Shown: positions 1 to 13,900 of the stretch, one piece after another
Numbering within the stretch: position 1 is the stretch's first letter
How the letters are laid out: each line of letters opens with the position of its first letter
Source of the DNA: Ichthyosporea sp. XGB-2017a
Lineage: Eukaryota > Opisthokonta > Ichthyosporea
Assembly (NCBI GenBank): GCA_002811675.1
Contig: PDIM01000030.1
Span: 33,115-58,413, forward strand
Direction: 5' to 3'
Length of the DNA stretch: 25,299 nt
Program-made: the position numbers and the translations under genes
Notes under the pieces: generated by a model
What the model was told of the DNA's origin: nothing
The model's input: the letters and a program-made list of their open reading frames with translations, nothing else
Databases searched by the model: none

Positions 1-393
1 TGGGATTGTGATTATTTTATTTGACTTGCTGTTGTTTCTTTTAATTTTTGTATTTGATTTGCTTATTGGTTGATTTGGGGGATTTAGTTGAATCACTGCC
101 TCAGTCTGTATTTTAAGTGTGGGGAACTTGATTGGTGTCAGGTGGTTTTATGTAAAGGGGTGAAGGGTGTTGATTGACCTTGGAGAAGCGTGTGTGTATT
201 ATATTGTAGTTTGATCTTGGAGTGTGCGTGTGTGCGTGTTTCTTTTTGTGGGGAATCGTATTGGTGATATATTAGAATATCATTGAAGAAGTATTAGTGT
301 ATTGTAAAAGCAGGGTGTATAGTGAGATTGATCAATATACTAGAGTGATTACATAACAAGAAAAAAAAAAAAAGCAAAACAAACAAACAAAAC
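1..393 (+). promoter_or_regulatory. Upstream region and 5' leader of the CK2 alpha gene
   Basis: No coding sequence is visible here on either strand. The stretch is T/G-rich, with two TG-dinucleotide tracts (about 188-200 and 220-240). It ends in an A-rich leader (about 359-393) of an A13 run followed by AAAC repeats, directly before the CK2 start codon. An A-rich leader next to an ATG followed by G suits efficient initiation. The far left end may also carry the promoter or 3' end of a gene outside the window. The promoter role is inferred from position; no convincing TATA box was found. Confidence 0.45.
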
Positions 394-1783
394 ATGGACG
401 TTGAATCAAATAGCATATCCCGCGTTTATGCGGATGTAAATGATAAAATGCCAAGGGAGTATTGGGATTATGACTCGTTGACGATCGAATGGGGGTAAGT
501 TCTGAATTCTGATGTGCGAGTTCAAATGGGAAGAGTCCTATGCCTAGTTAAGATTCCATGCCACATGGTCATTCCAGTTTCTAATACTTTCTACTTTTTT
601 TTTGATTCTCTTGTATGTGGATTTAGTAATCAAGCCGATTACGAAGTTGTAAGAAAGCTTGGTCGTGGAAAGTATAGTGAAGTTTTTGAGGGAATCAATA
701 TAACGAATGATTCGAAATGCGTTATCAAAATTTTGAAGCCGGTAAAGAAGAAGAAGATTAAGCGCGAAATTAAAATCCTGCAGAATCTGTATGGGGGCAT
801 CAATATTATTAAACTCTTAGACGTTGTTCGTGATGCACAGGTATGTACACACTTAGTGGAGGCTTTCTCATCCGTGGATTAGTTTGTGTATTATAGACTT
901 ACCTTTGTTGAGTTAACTTTCTTTCTCTCTCTTTCCTTTTTGTTCTTTTTTTTGTTGTCTCGGGCAGTCCAATACACCTTGTTTGATTTTCGAACACGTC
1001 AACAATACTGACTTTAAGGTCTTGTACCCTACATTGTCGGATTACGATATTCGATACTATTTATACGAGCTGCTGAAGGTACGCTTGCGGTGTTTTCGTG
1101 TGTTCTGTGCAGTTTGTTCGTGTTCGGGATGTATTTTGTCTTTCTAATGCAAATTATATTGTTTTAACGCTCTTTAGGCTTTGGATTACTGTCACTCTAT
1201 GGGAATAATGCATCGTGATGTTAAGCCTCACAATGTTATGATCGATCACGAAAAGAGAACACTTAGATTAATTGATTGGGGTTTGGCTGAATTTTATCAT
1301 GCGGGACGCGAATACAATGTGCGTGTTGCCTCAAGGTACTTTAAGGGACCTGAACTTTTAGTGGATCTTCAAGAATACGACTATTCGTTAGATTTGTGGA
1401 GCTTGGGCTGTATGGTTGCGAGCATGATTTTTAAGAAGGAGCCATTTTTTCATGGACATGACAATTATGATCAATTGGTGAAGATTGCGAGAGTATTGGG
1501 TACAGATGATTTGTTTTCTTATCTGAACAAGTATGAGATTGATTTAGACCCTCAGTTTGATGATTCTCTTGGAAGACACACAAGAAAGAGTTGGAATAGA
1601 TTTATAACCCCGGAGAATCAGCATCTGGTTACTCCGGAAGCTATCGACTTTGTTGACAAAGTTCTTAGGTACGACCATAGCACAAGACTCACTGCGAAAG
1701 AAGCCATGCAACACCCTTACTTTGCGCCTATAAGAAAAGATGAGGAAAGTAATGTGAGCAGTAAGGGGGAATCGGCTGTGTAA
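394..1783 (+). CDS. CSNK2A: Casein kinase 2 catalytic subunit alpha, four exons
   Basis: Constitutive acidophilic Ser/Thr kinase that works in nucleus and cytoplasm as a tetramer with CK2 beta. I read exons 394-494, 627-840, 968-1078 and 1178-1783, giving 343 aa, normal for the family. All three introns (132, 127 and 99 nt) are GT-AG; intron 1 has a CTAAT branch-like site at 581-585 before a T-rich tract. CK2 hallmarks: N-terminal SRVYADVN and EYWDYDSL; the glycine loop GRGKYSEVF rebuilt exactly across intron 1 ([13 protein letters not shown]); catalytic lysine in CVIKILKPV followed by the basic cluster [10 protein letters not shown]; the catalytic loop [12 protein letters not shown] in place of DFG; GPELLVD in place of APE; and a [20 protein letters not shown] end. 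The ATG at 394 is chosen because translation begins directly with the conserved N-terminal segment. The residues expected for activity are present. The family call is certain; the paralogue cannot be decided. Confidence 0.97.
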
Positions 1784-1826
1784 AAGTTACATCGTTTGAA
1801 AGAACTACTTCTTGGTCATCTCGTCA

Positions 1827-1832
1827 TTTATT
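1827..1832 (-). terminator. Poly(A) signal (AATAAA) for the dynein gene
   Basis: TTTATT on the + strand gives AATAAA on the minus strand about 120 nt after the dynein stop codon. A second copy lies nearer, at 1878-1883. Either could direct cleavage. If the distal one is used, the dynein 3' end overlaps the CK2 3' end. Confidence 0.5.
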
Positions 1833-1888
1833 GAAACTGTCACGCCTGTAGCATTTTAGTTATCAAAGGGATAAAAGTTTATTAAAGA

Positions 1889-1894
1889 AATAAA
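1889..1894 (+). terminator. Poly(A) signal (AATAAA) for the CK2 alpha gene
   Basis: Canonical AATAAA about 105 nt after the CK2 stop codon, followed by a T-rich/GT-containing stretch at about 1916-1935 that resembles a downstream element. Cleavage would fall near 1905-1920, only some 30-50 nt before the end of the convergent dynein coding region. Confidence 0.6.
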
Positions 1895-1951
1895 GCTTGC
1901 ACTTCGAGAGCAACCTTTTTTTGTTTTCGTTCAGTCTAAATGGCCAAGGAC

Positions 1952-4900
1952 TTATGCCACGCTTAGAAGAAGAGCAACACCGGCAAGGGTCCACTTATTG
2001 GGCTTCTCCTTTGTTTTCAGATTAAAGGCCCATATGTAAGTCGGACCACGTATTGGCGTACGATACAAAGGACAATCGTACACATTTTTTGTTTCCTTCT
2101 TGTCCACGGTAGCTGCTTTTATAAACATCACTGGCATGGGAGGAGCAAGCTCCTTTAGTTTACTCTCCTGGATGCAGCCAGCGCCAACATCCCACCTTGC
2201 TCCTTCCATAAAGAGACCCCATATATATGCACCCTCTCTTGGAGGGGACGAAAAATCTTCCTTATTCTTCTTTGTCACCTCGCTCATGGTAATCATACTG
2301 TCCAGTGGCCACTCGTTCTTTCGAGCTGTAACTTGCATAACTGCGGTTAAGAATGATTGTGGGTTGAAAAGACCAGGAAGCCAGACACAGGAAGGCAAAG
2401 CAAAATCTTGAGACCAAACATCAAGCTGTTTGGCTTTTTCCAATAACTCTATAAACCAAACACTAAGTCCTATTGTAGAAGGAGAAGCTAATTTAGCCCA
2501 AGAACCTGGAACTTGATCCACGAATATTGAGCCCATCAGTTCATCCATCACATCTGAGATTGTTAGATCTCCTTTAAGTCCCAAATCAAGCTCTTTAAGT
2601 GACCTTCTTATTTCACCAGTAAGAATATTCATTCTATCGCATTCCTGTAAACAAACAACTGTGTATGGACTTCGGTCCTCAGTTTTACCCATAAGCTCAA
2701 CCATATTGAATTCTTCAGGCAGTTTCTCAAGTATCTCGTCCAGCGATTGCTTAACAATTTCTTCTCTAGTGATGCCACTACCACCTCCTCCTTCTTTAGG
2801 CTGCATTTCAAATATTGTTTTGAACACAAGATTTGCTCTAGTTGTGAGAAACCCAATTTCTGTATTGTTGTGCAAACCATACAAAACTGGACTTTCTGTT
2901 GGAAGGGTACTATCAATGTACTCATGATATCCTTTGTAGTCCAAATTTGGAGGACACATGAAACCAGGGGCATATTCAAGTTCACCTTCAAGCTGACTTT
3001 CATGAATGTATTCTTCCAAGTATGTTCTACATAACCTTCTGTCCCAGTCATCTGTAATGTGCCCTCCATACATAATCTCACCAAAAAGGTATCTCAAGTT
3101 AGTCCATGGCACTTTTGGACTAGGCTCAAGATAGTTAAATAGCACATTTACACTGATAGTCAAATCACCAACATTGAATGGATATGGCCTGTTCCAGCCC
3201 TGGGGCCCGAACTTTCGTCGTTCCAAAATAACGGAATGAAAGTAGCACAGAGAAAACAAAATACTTTTGAATTCAGCCTCTTTAGAACACATCTCGAGTG
3301 TATCTTGGTTAAAGTTATCCAAAGCTCTATGGAGATTGGCCTGAATGCCCGTTGGAGGTTCATCAGTAATTTTAATTGAGGTCTGAAGTATTCCTTGTGG
3401 AATAACATGATAAGCAGGATCTGCAGGGGGGTCTGCAGATAGATAAAGCCTGAAGGCTTCGTGAGCCACCGCCATACATGATTCCATTTTCTTTTCAAGT
3501 GTGGGAAGCCATTTGGCCACTAAATGAATATTTTGAAGAATAACCCAATGCCCTTCATTCGCTGCAAGCTCAACCTTTTGTTCGGCAACAATTTCTTGAC
3601 CCTGGCCAAGAGACACATTATGGAAGTTGCCATTATTGTCATCGAAGCCAAGCTTCCTTCCAAGGGTCTCAAGATCTTTAAGAGGATCCACACCAGGAGA
3701 CAGAATGAAAAATAACGGAGTGTTGCTATCACTTTCCCCGTACGAAATAGACAAATCTTGATGGCCAGTATTCACGTATTTAGAACCCAATTTTTCCTCT
3801 ACAAAATCAGTAATAGCGTATGTCATACGATCTGGTCTAAGCGCACGCATCATACACAACCGCTGAAGCCCTGTCTTGCTCTTCCACTCTTGAGGAAACT
3901 TTTCCTTTTCAGGGGTTTCATTTTCGACAAACTTCTTCCACCTCTTAGCAGATCCTTCAATATCCGCTGAAAATCCTCTAAAAGCTTCCATGTTTGACAA
4001 ATGCTTAGCAGCACCCCAGCAAAAGTCACTAAGAAAGTCCACTGGGGAAGAAGCATTAACAACTGTCGGACATCGCAAAAGCCAGTCTAATTCCTCTGGA
4101 TTAATTTCACCCTGAGATCTTAGAATCTGTATGCACATCTGGCCCGTAAAAATAAGCTTATCCTTTTCAAATAATCCTCTGGTGGTATACAGAAAAACGG
4201 AAAACGTTATCGAATCCATCAAGTTGGGAACTCTTTCTTTAACTTCTTCAGAAGGCTCCGCTTTGTCCATAGCCTTTTCAAACACAACTTTGAAAGCCTT
4301 CAATGAATATTGATACATTGGACTAATTTTGAATAATTCATTCAATAAGAAATATAGAAGAGACCCCCTTCCAGCGACGATGCGATAGCCTTCTCTAGCA
4401 GTGTTAATGTTAACTTCCGTTTCTTTTGCTTCTGCAACCTTGACTTCAATTTCTGCAGCCGTTCGCTTTGTTGTCTCAAGGTTTTCAACCAAGGCAGTAT
4501 CCCCCAAAAAGTTGCCCTCGGCGGCAGACAGTCTGGACAAAAGTGCATCCTCAAGCTCTTTCAGTTTGATTTTAAACTGATTTTGCTGTAATGTAAGTTC
4601 TGCCTTGAGCTCTTCCAAATCAGGCCTTTCTTTGCCCACTACAGATGCCAAAAGTTGTTCTTCAAGACCATCCATTGTGACAGTAAAGTTAATCAGAGTC
4701 GCTTGAGCTTGCATTTCGGGCTTATAGTGGGGGTTTGCCAATTTGGTATGCAGTATTAAGGAGAACTGCTGGTTATATTCCACTTCCTTTTCGCCAATCA
4801 TAATATACTTTCCTTTCTTGATTGTATTTCGGCCCAACACAGAATCCAAAACTGGATCAATTTCTTCTCCAATGTTTTCAATCAGTACACTGTCTCCATT

Positions 4901-7900
4901 AGAAACGGCTTTCTCAATAACATCTAGATATCCACGTTGCCCTAGTCTAACTGCTTTCAGATCGGGTGTACGGTTTTTAATCCAAACAATGCCTTGGGCT
5001 TGGGGATCAATAATCAAAGGCCATCTCTTGCAGTTGGTCAAAATGGACGCATTTTCAATAGATACTCTATCAGTGGGGAGGCCTTCGTTATTCCAGGTAG
5101 CAATCTGAGCATCATCAGTCAACAGTGATAAAGGATCGAGGTCTTCTGTAATGGGAATCGGCGTTGATTGGCCCTTTACGAAAGGCATCCACTTGTCATT
5201 CAAAAGCTCCAGACGATAAGTTTTTGAAAAGCAGCCTACATACGAAAGAAACGCAGAACTAATAAGAACATCTCCTGGTAGAGTCTTTTCTTGTGTTTTA
5301 AAGTTCTCAACGGCCTCAGCCCACCGAACATTTTCAGAAGCTAAACCGTTTATAAGCCTGTTAGCCAAAACTAAAGTTTGTTGTGTATTTGTGGCCTCCT
5401 CTTCACATCTAAGCTTTTCGTTTGTCGCCTTTTCAAACTCTGCGGTCAACTCCGCCAAATTTTCGTCCAAAGCCGCTATTTTGGCTTTAATAATACTAAG
5501 CTTGCTTTGTGCGTCCTCTAGCTGCTGATTAGCTTCTGCCAACAGCAGTCTTTTGGGCTCTACATCGCAGTAGACGTTGAAAAATGACACTACATTGATT
5601 ACCCATGAGCACAGCCCTGCAGCTGCAAGAGATTTGGCCTTTATGAAATCGGGATCAAATTCGGGGTCCTTTAAATAAGGCTGTAAGGCTTGGAGATTTG
5701 ATTGATGAATATTTTCTTTGTCATAGCTAATCAAAGCCTCTAAAAACTGGTCAACTTTCGCCATCATTCCTTTTGTGGTCTTCCAACTTCGATCTTTGGA
5801 TATTTTTCCTGGAGGGGACATAAGAACATAAACTGCAGCGACAACATTAACAACGGCATCTGGAGGCTGGCCAAAAGATTTTAATTCAGTAAGATTCCCT
5901 TTGTTTAGAGTATTCAGAGCCTCTTCGGCTGCAATAAGGGCTGGTTCAGCAGCGGCCAAGTCTTTTTCGCATGATTCTTGCTTCTCTGCGACCTCCCTAT
6001 TGATCTGCTGTACCTTTTTCTCCTCCTCATCGGCAATAGCTTTCTCTTTGTTAGCCACCTCAGTATCTTCAGCAACCTTTTTGATAAGTTTGTCAGCATC
6101 TTCATTCTTTTGTTTAAGCTCAATTTCCTGTGATGCTAATTTGGCCTTGAGATCATCCACCTGTGAAGCTGTACTTTGCAGCTTAAGAAGACCATTTTCC
6201 AAACGTTCACATTTCAACGTAAGCTCATTACTTTGTCTTTCCAGGAGTGACTTGTATAAAGCAATTCCTTCAAGAAATGTTTTCGGTGTTGTGTAGTTGT
6301 ATCTTCTCTCGTTAAGCAAATACTTGTAGCTAGCTTCGTTGACGGATTTGTGTACAAATGCCATAAAATCACAAACAGAATTACGGATATCGTCACTGAC
6401 AAGCTCACATTCAGACAAAAACCGCTGACTGACAGAGATCAAAGCCTCCTGAGGCCATTCATGAAACCAATCAATCATTGTGCAGTTAACAACAGCAGGG
6501 AATTTTCTTGCTCTTACGCGAAGTGTTGTACCGACAGGAGAAAAGCACAAGACAACCTTCAAGTTTTTTCTCACTTTGGATATGAACCAACTCCAGCAAT
6601 TTTCAATATTGTCCAAAAGCCCTGCCCCTTTAACTTCAGGCCTCATTGCATTGATAATGTTTTGAGCTTCGTCATCCGGGAAAAGATCAGGTATTTGTCC
6701 AGACGACAATAGATCATTAATCAATACCAAAAATTTCTCATCTGCGACTTGTGAGTCTGTCATTAAGAACATCATACCAATTCCCTTCACTCCGGCCTTC
6801 ATGTAAAGAGCACCAAGGTCTACTTTAAGATCAGGTATTCCATAGCCTTTCTTTAAAGCTACTTGAAACACATCTAGACCCCCCAGAAAAGCAGCTAATC
6901 TCGCAAGACTTTGCTTTCCACTTCCTCCAACACCAACTAATAAAGCATTGCCTCTCGGGTTTTCAAGAATTCGGTTAACTCTGCATATATGTTCCATTGC
7001 ATCTTCAAACAAGACGAGGTTCATCGCCGCATTGGTTTCATTGTACTGCTCAAGACCTTCTTCTAATATTTTCTTCAATTGCCCCCAATCTTTGATTGTG
7101 AGGTACTTGGGATCACCAATACCTTCTGCAAAGTGGCAAAATATAAGAGGTTTGGCCATGAGTTGCTCCTTATCAATTTCATCAAACAACTTTGTAATGT
7201 TCTCTTGACAAAGGCCATTGAACGTTTCTTGATCATTTTTATCTATGAACTTGTCATAATACGTTCTGTAAGACTCATGTAACCAGAGCCTAACAAAGTC
7301 AACTGGGTTGGGAAATGAAGAACCTACAGAGAAAAGCAATCCTTGGAAGACATTAGATAGGTCTCGAAGATTAAAAATGTAATGAAACTTGATGGCCGTT
7401 GGAAGAAATATCGAAGCTACTCTCTTATGCAAAGTCAAGCTTGCTTCAACAATTTTGGGCCCAATTTTTGCGACGGAAGCAGAGAATCCTGATGACAGAT
7501 GGGCAGACAGAATACTTCCATACATAGTATTTAAGCTCTCAGGCTTTGGAATACTGACAGCAAAAACACTAAAATGCCTTTGAAGACGAGGGTTAATGGT
7601 AAAGCTTCCAGCTGAGGGATTCATGGCAGCAATATACTGGCAGTTATGGATATCTTTTAAGGTTAGTTTTTGCCTGTCATACCAATGTGAATAATCAAGG
7701 TGTTGTCGCATCAAAGTATGCGGGGATACAGTGCCATATTGATCGACTTCTGGCATATTCAAATCGTCGATAAAATATATCAAGTTCTTGTTCCCTTGTG
7801 GCCCATAATTTCTTCCTGCCTTTTTCTCAAGGGGCTTTTCCAAGACCCCTTGAAGCATTTCAGCAGTTGTGTAGCTATTGAAGCTAATATTAACGACAAC

Positions 7901-10900
7901 AGTCTTATCAACATCCAACGAATCGAGCTTACTTTGAACTAAGACGGTCTTCCCACTACCAGCAGCACCCACAAGAAGTACCGGGCGCGCCTTGTCAGAA
8001 AGCATATCAATAAAGAATCTAATTTTAACAGTTTCGGGTGTTTCCACAAGTACTGCTTGAAGTGGAATATCAGCATCATGCTCATAAGGTTGAACTTTTT
8101 CGGACCAAGGCAAGAACTTCTTTGACGCATCGTCCACAAAGAAATCAAAAACAGTGCCCGATGAAGGCAATTTAATGGTTTTAAATTCAGCAGACCACCA
8201 TTTGCTGAATTCAAGTCGATAATCTACTAGCTGGTCTTGGAACATAGCACCACCAAAAGCCCAAATGGCCGCAAAAACAAAGTAAATTTCATACCATTCT
8301 TTATCGCATCCCGGGGGGCAACTTTCAGGAGTGATAAGCGATTCTAAAAGGTAGCTTAGAGTTTGTATCATACTCATGTCCGTAACGGGGGACACTTTCT
8401 TGAAATTAAACCTCAGCTTTTCTAAACATATAGGAACATACTTTTCAAAAAGAATTGTCAAATTCGACTTCATAGATTGATCCTCGAGTTTGTCAAGCCA
8501 TGTCTGAACATATGGGTTCCATCCAACATCATTTGCATTCAAGAACAAAATTCCTGCCCTTGAGACAGTAGCCGGAGTTGCTGTCTTTAAGTCCTTGATC
8601 TCAAATATGAGACGCATAGTTGGGTTAAGTGTAACTCTTTCGTTACTTGCTAATGTAAGGACCTTGTTATCATCCATAACAGTATTTAAAGATTCAATCC
8701 ACATGGGATCTATATCTCCATCTAGTACAATCCACTTGGGGTTGTCATTTGCAACCATTGCCATGTCACGCATTATACAAGAAAACAGTCCATCCCTCCA
8801 TTCTCTAGTTGCCGGATTAATGTATCCAAACAATTCATCATTTGAACAGGTTTTCGGGTTTAAATCAACAACCAGTGATTTGCGACCCATGCTTGTATAG
8901 GTCTTCGACAGAGTTTTATAACATTGGCTTTTGCCTGTACCTGCTGCACCAATAATAAAGACACTATGACGAACAGCGAGCAATTCATCCAACTGAACAA
9001 CTTTAAGAACAAAGTTTTCTTCTGCTTGCAATCCCAGCGCGACGGTAGACTTTCGAATAGATTCTTCAAGTTCCAGATTTCGCTTCCGAGGGATGTCAAT
9101 TTTCGGGAAAAGATCAAGAATAAGACCAGAGAAAACAGGCAAATCATCAGTGACAATTTTGGGCAAGTTAAAGTCTCGAAGGGCTCGCATAAGAATATGT
9201 TCTTCAGGGACACTTATTTCAGCTCTTTTCAGTTTACCAGCCACAACTAAAACAGACTTGATGGCCCTCAATCCCCAATCATAGTGGTCCTGTTTAGAAA
9301 GAAGCTCTTTGTTCAGGCTGTATAGGGTCACAAACTTACGCGCAAGCTCTCTTGCCCCAATAAAACCCTCTGCGAGAAGCATAATTTCACAGATCAGCTC
9401 AAAATCAGGCACAACCATTGCACACGGTCTAAACAAAGCTTTTAAGTTCTCCGGTAACTCCGTCCTTCCAGCATAGCCAGGGTTCATGGTAATCCAAATA
9501 CCTAGAGTTTGGATAAGACCAATCTCCTCCCCCTGAAAGATAAAGCGTTCTTTTTTCTGTCGTATTGCTTCATGGATAGACTTTACTTGTACAGCAATGA
9601 CGGATAGCACTTCAATGGATATCCTATTAAACTCATCAAAGCATCCCCAGGCCCCAGATTGTGCAAGCCCCTTGTAAATGTTGCCTACTGATTTATAGTC
9701 CATTTGCTCCGAGCAATTAAAAACATAAACCATCATTCCAATTGCCTTTCCAAGATCTTTGGTAGTCTCTGTTTTTCCAGTGCCAGCTGGACCTGCCGGT
9801 GCACCTCCCATAATTAAATGCAACGACTGGGTCAGCGTAATATAGCATCTATCCGTCAGTGGAGTAATAACTAACCTTGGAGTGTTTCCAAGATACTCAT
9901 ACCAATAGCGGAATTGAGCATCGCAAATGTTTGCAAAGCAGTCATTCTCGGTATCATCCCATCGATGTCGCAGCTGAGACTGCCAAAAGAAGGCAGAGGA
10001 GTTTTCTGCTTTCTCCGCAATGAGCTTGATTATGACATCCCTAGCATGCACGTCAATTGTACATATTGTCATAATCTTCTGTCGGTCATTCGGAGTAAGC
10101 TCTCCCTGAATCATAGTGATCAAAGTGGTTAGTTGCTGGATTTGCTTTTTTGAATATTCTTTTAAAGCACTTTCGTAACCTTCTTCAAGTCGCCCAAATG
10201 CAATATTGACCTCGGTTGTCCACCAGATTTGGGTACCAGCGAGGGCCAATTGAGCTGGATAATCCAACAGCCACTGCTCCCTTGGTTTTTCTTCATATGT
10301 TACAGACGCTTCTTGCAAAATTGATCGCAAGGTTTTTCTCATTTCTACCATCAATAAATTTAAATAATTCTCCACTTGACCTTTGCACTCAGTCGACGTT
10401 TTGAACTCAACATACTCTTTTTCTCTACTGTACATGCCCCGAGCTTCTTTTGTACTATTGCCACTTCCATCTTTTGCGAGCTCTAGATTACTAAAGTTAT
10501 CAAAAAGTTTTGGAAGGTGCTTGGCAACTTCTTCAGGCATATTTCCCTTTGAAAGTATATCGAGCAAATCAGGGGAAGAAATAAAATAAAATCGCGGAAA
10601 AGCCAATCTTTTTGTTTCCAAATACTCTGCCAAAGCCTTTTCACACAGAGATAGATCGTCGGTTAGTGCCTCCAGCTTTTCTAGAAGCCCGGGCTTTAGG
10701 CATGCTTCGGCGACGTTTGGAGTTTTGGCTGCATCTGCCATTATTTCCACGAAGTCTTTATCAATTCCGTCAAACCTTTTCGAGTCTCCGGGAAGTTGTT
10801 TTCTAATATCTTCGGACCCAATAAAAATACTTTCTAAATGCGACCATGTTCTCTGAACATCCATCCATGCAGATAGAACAGAATCCACTGTTGATAACGT

Positions 10901-13900
10901 TTTTTGCCATTTCGTGACTTCTTCCAAGAAGAATGCAACAAACTTCGAGGTTATTAGGCCTTGAAGGGTTACTTGGTTTTCCTCCAAAGTTTCAACAAGT
11001 TCTTCAGATTGCTTTAAAAGCGATACTCCTTGTCTTGAATGCTGCTCATACTCAAACTGCATATCCCCCCATATCTTGTCAAGATCTTTTAGAATCTTTT
11101 CCATACTTAGTTCTTTAATTGCTCTATCAACAATGGTTCTCACATCGTCTTCAAATTTGTGAAGCTGAAGGCTAAGAAGGTCATTGAGATTCGTTGAGTC
11201 TGTCATGGTGAATTTGACTCCAGTGGCTTTTGTTAGTTGTGCCCAATGTCTATCCCTTATAGCAGGATTTCGAAGCTCACCAACAGATCTTAAAGAAGTC
11301 ATCATGTTCTTTACCTCAGAGTCAATCGCTGTATAAGCTTCCCAAGCACGGATTTCTTTGTCAAGACCACGCATATCTTTAACGACTTTCTTACATTCCA
11401 TGTCCATATTGTCAACATTAATATCATTCCACAATGTCGTAGTCCAGTCTTTAAACATACACTGGATAAATCCAATTACATCCCACAAGGCTTTGAGCAT
11501 AGGCATCTCTTTCCTGCACTGCTTTAGCTGCTTATATTCCGTTACTGAAACCTCAAATAGGGCTGCTGACTGACCTAACTCCTTTGCTTCGTCTTCCATG
11601 GCTGTAATAAGTTTATGTTTCTCATCGAGATTAGAATATGCTTCTTCAGCCGACATATCATATCTAAATGGACCTGTTTTGATGAACTCTTCCCGAAATT
11701 CAAAATTTTTCATTTCAAAGGCATCGCACCTCTTCTTCAAGAGCGCCATTTCAGTATCTTGCAAAGGCGCGACTTGAGTTTTGCAAACAACTGATATTTT
11801 CTTTGTATTATCCCATTTTTCTGGAAGATTATGAAGAAGCGTATATACTTGATCCGGCATTTCTACATCGTATTGCTTCAGTAAATCTATAGTCTCTTTG
11901 AGAGGTTCAAACATATTATCAGCTTCTTGACTTCTTGTTCGCACAGCAAGAAGCAGTTCCATCATGTTGACCAACCCTTCATAGTCTCCTTCTTGAACTT
12001 CTTCTGACATCTTGTTGGATGCCGTCATCGTAAATTCATCCAGTCCTTCGAGGCTATTTTGAACTTTCTCAGTCAAATACTTAATAAACATGTAGCTCCA
12101 CTTTTTAACAACGTTACCAAGGTTCTGATTGAAGGCATTTGCGTCAACTTTAAGCCATCCTCTAAATAATGCCATTTTTTCCATTTTTTGAACCTGCCCA
12201 TAAATTGCTTCATAGTTGTCAATTTGTTCCTTGAAATTACCCAAGTTAGGTGGATTTTCAGGAATTACTCCACCTTCCGCATTAATCACTTCTTCTTCTG
12301 TTAAAAGATGGCCATATGCCAAAAATTGCCGCATGTATTCTTGCCGATCATCTTTCCACAAATATTGAAATGACTCATTACTAGCCTTATATTCTAGAAC
12401 TGTGGCGAGAGTAGAACGCACCACCTCCATAAGTTGGGCTGACAGAATGTTCAAAGCTTCAATATCTTTGCAGTCATCGATGTAATTAGGCATTGAGCTA
12501 TTTTTGCTAATTCTTTTCACCAATGATGAACAATGAAAAATATCAGAGAGAAAACTACGGAATGTTCCAACTAGGGAAGAGTCGTCAGTCTCATCGTCGT
12601 TAAGACTGGGATCAAAAATCATATTTGGCTCTATTAAACTAAATTTAATTTCAAGAAAATATCCAAGATCTCCAGCTTTCAATCCAGCCTCATTCACATT
12701 GTCAATAAGGTACTGGATAGAGACTCTTATTGCTTCATATAGGCCGCTTAAAACGAGTTCATCAATATAGTCAAGGTAATTAGACCATTCTGCCCCATCA
12801 CTATCTTCAGGAACTTCAAAAGTCACTCTAGATTCTTCTACAAGAGCAGATATTTTCTCACTCGAAGTTTTGAATTCGTCATATCTGCTAGTTAACTTCT
12901 GAGCCCTTTCTTTGTACAAAAATGGCTTCTTAGGGTCCTTTCTGCACAAAATCGGTTCTTTTCTCCAGCTGACACATATAGCTTCTATTTCATTGGCACA
13001 CCGTTTTGCAATAGACAATCGTGAATGAACGTCACTTACTGCAGCCTTCGATTCGGCTATGAATTCCTCAATACCCGAAGATTTCCAAGTCAAGTTACTG
13101 ATACCCTTTTGAAGAAGTTGTTTAGAATTTTCAAGCTTTTGTTTAAGCAAAGGCTCTTCAACTGGAATTAAGGTGCTATTGATTTCATTGAATTGAGATA
13201 CAATGATATCAATACTGACAATATAGTCTCTGAAGGTATTGTTTTTTTCATAAATTTTCGCAGCATTTTCAGGTATCTCAGTACCTTCGATTGTATAAAG
13301 GTACTTAACTTCTGCAAGAGTGGCAATAATCTGAGGATCAAAATTTGTGGCAATTTCTTCAGTCTCTTCGCCCTTAACTTTGATTAAGTTCAAATCTAAA
13401 TTAGCTTCCGCTTGAGAACCAGCTGCATCGGCCCAGTCTTTGAAGCAGTTGCTACTAAACTCGGCCAACATTGCTTCTAAGTTTTGAACTTTTTTCTCAT
13501 ATTGCTCAAGCTCTTCCGTTTGTGGCAAAAGGTGTCTATACTCCTCTACTCTTCCAGTAGCCACTCTCAGCCTTTGAATAATTTGGTCACCCCATTTCAT
13601 AGCTCCAGCAGATGGGGGCATATTTAGTGCAACGTCAGGTTTATCTTTGTGTTCCAAAAATGTTTTTGATAGCAACGTCACTTCATCGTCAAGCATTTGG
13701 ATCAAAGTGTCGTACTTTGGTTTAAACTCTTTGCAAACGAGTGGTCTTTCCAACAGAGATCCAAAGCTATCCAGAATTTTGAAAAACGATTCATGATTAT
13801 TACAATCATCCATAGCTTGACTTATGATAGAGCTAAGCTTGTAGTCCATGTCACTCAAGCATTCTTTATAAGCTTCAATATCTTTTTCGAAGTCAGGGAG

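Noticed and set aside
514-882. Single 122-aa reading frame over CK2 exon 2
   Set aside because: Its first part is intron 1 and its last part is intron 2. The conserved CK2 sequence begins exactly at the 627 acceptor and ends at the 840 donor.
5901-6296. Open frames on the strand opposite dynein (this and many others)
   Set aside because: They are antisense shadows of a long conserved coding region, with serine/cysteine-rich, unstructured translations and no homology.
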